64,000 bases of DNA from Rhizobiales bacterium Ga0077537 (GTDB lineage Bacteria > Pseudomonadota > Alphaproteobacteria > Rhizobiales > Hyphomicrobiaceae). Positions 63,308 to 64,000 of the stretch are shown here, piece by piece. The translations under genes were made by a program, and so were the position numbers. The notes beneath the pieces were generated by a model, which saw nothing but the letters and a program-made list of their open reading frames with translations, ran no database searches and was not told where the DNA came from. The number at the start of each line of letters is the position of its first letter. The stretch's first letter is position 1. The DNA lies in NCBI GenBank assembly GCA_001464955.1, contig LNEM01000024.1, forward strand, positions 186,001 through 250,000, given 5' to 3'.

Positions 63308-64000
63308 TCACGCCGCCGGCAGGTCAAGCCGCGCGCTGAGCCCGCCCAAAGCTGATTTCTCGAGTCTGAAGTGTCCACGATAGGATTGGCACAGATCGGC
63401 GACGATCGAGTGTCCGAGGCCGGAGCCGGGCTTCGTCTCGTCGAGGCGGCGGCCCCGTTTGATGCCCTGCGCGCGCTGCTCCTCCGTCAAGCCCGGGCCG
63501 TCATCGTCAACCTCGATCAGGAGGCGCTGGGGATGCCGGTCGGCCGTTGACGTCGCGACGCCGACTGTGATTCTCACCTGCCGCCCGGCCCATTTGCAGG
63601 CGTTATCGGCAAGGTTGCCGAGCATCTCCTCGAGATCCTGCTTCTCGCCCTGGAAATTGACGCCGGGTGGACAGACGAGCTCGATCTCGATGCCGCGGTC
63701 ACGATGCAGGCGGGAGAGGGCGCGGACGATCGCCTCCGCGGTCGGACCCACAGGTGTCACCCGGCCGATCACGTCGACCTGCGCCACCATCCGCGCGCGA
63801 TCGAGATAGTAGGCGACCTGATCGCGCATCACGGCGGCCTGCTCGGCGACCTTGCGCGCCTGAGGCGACGGGTCCTCGCCGATCTCGTTGGCGATCACCG
63901 CAAGTGGCGTCTTGAGGGCGTGCGCGAGGTTGCCAACCTGCGTTCGCGCTCGTTCGATGATGTCCTGGTTCGACTTGATGAGCGCATTGAGCTCCGTCTG
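63308..64000 (-). CDS. Sensor histidine kinase, C-terminal part (5' end outside window)
   Basis: The frame stays open to the window edge; 230 residues are seen. The phospho-acceptor histidine is in GNLAHALKTPLAVIANEI, the N box in LEEMLGNLADNACKWAG, and G boxes in VDDDGPGLTEEQ and PGSGLGHSIVADL. The missing N-terminus should hold two membrane spans and HAMP. The kinase would form a pair with a regulator beyond the edge. In rhizobia a FeuPQ- or ChvGI-like system is found near cycHJKL, but this identification is inference. The 116-base gap to the lipoprotein gene shows nothing notable. Confidence 0.9.
   Translation of the reverse strand, partial: QTELNALIKSNQDIIERARTQVGNLAHALKTPLAVIANEIGEDPSPQARKVAEQAAVMRDQVAYYLDRARMVAQVDVIGRVTPVGPTAEAIVRALSRLHRDRGIEIELVCPPGVNFQGEKQDLEEMLGNLADNACKWAGRQVRITVGVATSTADRHPQRLLIEVDDDGPGLTEEQRAQGIKRGRRLDETKPGSGLGHSIVADLCQSYRGHFRLEKSALGGLSARLDLPAA

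Overview
The window is a gene-dense, high-GC stretch of chromosome from an alphaproteobacterium, most likely of the Hyphomicrobiales (Rhizobiales). The evidence is gene order: a yajC-secD-secF run followed by homologues of two mitochondrial complex I assembly factors, thyA-folA-hflK-hflC-degP, ccmI-ccmE-ccmF-ccmH (cycHJKL) next to degP, a response regulator, a histidine kinase and glnE, and pssA with a short-form psd. I see no tRNA, rRNA, CRISPR array, insertion sequence, integrase or attachment site. Coding sequence fills nearly everything, in long same-strand blocks.

Left part (1-19 kb): the end of a HerA/DUF87 ATPase, a GDP-mannose pyrophosphorylase (manC) and a lipoprotein lie on the plus strand. 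A 15-kb minus-strand block (18883 down to 3846) follows. Read in transcription order it holds yajC, secD, secF, an Mth938/NDUFAF3-like protein, a PuuD-domain membrane protein, an NDUFAF6-like squalene/phytoene synthase homologue, a large SGNH hydrolase, thyA, folA, hflK, hflC, degP, psd, pssA and an MBL-fold hydrolase. The main themes are protein export, membrane protein quality control, phospholipid synthesis and folate/dTMP metabolism.

Heptose/nucleotide-sugar region (19.2-30.5 kb): after a DUF815 ATPase comes a compact run of ten plus-strand genes and one convergent gene. It holds a domain-permuted HldE-like nucleotidyltransferase-kinase, a sugar-phosphate nucleotidyltransferase, two SDR epimerase/dehydratase-like proteins, a GmhA-like isomerase, a split transketolase, a medium-chain dehydrogenase, a HAD protein, an APH-fold kinase and, convergently, GmhB. 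These can be joined into a route from pentose/hexose phosphates through sedoheptulose-7-phosphate to a modified NDP-heptose. No glycosyltransferase or transporter is present. This is the best candidate for an undescribed system in the window.

Middle (30.6-47.3 kb): an SMP-30 lactonase; a metY / hydrolase / gamma-glutamyltransferase-like / Rid-like / hypothetical run; a DUF1272 zinc protein; an inositol monophosphatase; a MotA/ExbB-like plus MotB/OmpA-like pair that looks like an orphan ion-driven stator; an ABC exporter; a CbpA-type DnaJ; a DapA-family aldolase; and aminopeptidase N.

Right part (47.3-64 kb): an ECF sigma factor / membrane anti-sigma / periplasmic metal-sensor module sits beside a six-EF-hand exported protein. 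Then come glnE with an OmpR-type two-component system and a second DegP, a divergent exported trypsin-like protease with a C-terminal peptidoglycan-binding-like domain, the ccmH-ccmF-ccmE-ccmI cytochrome c maturation genes, a glycine-zipper lipoprotein, and a sensor kinase cut by the window edge.
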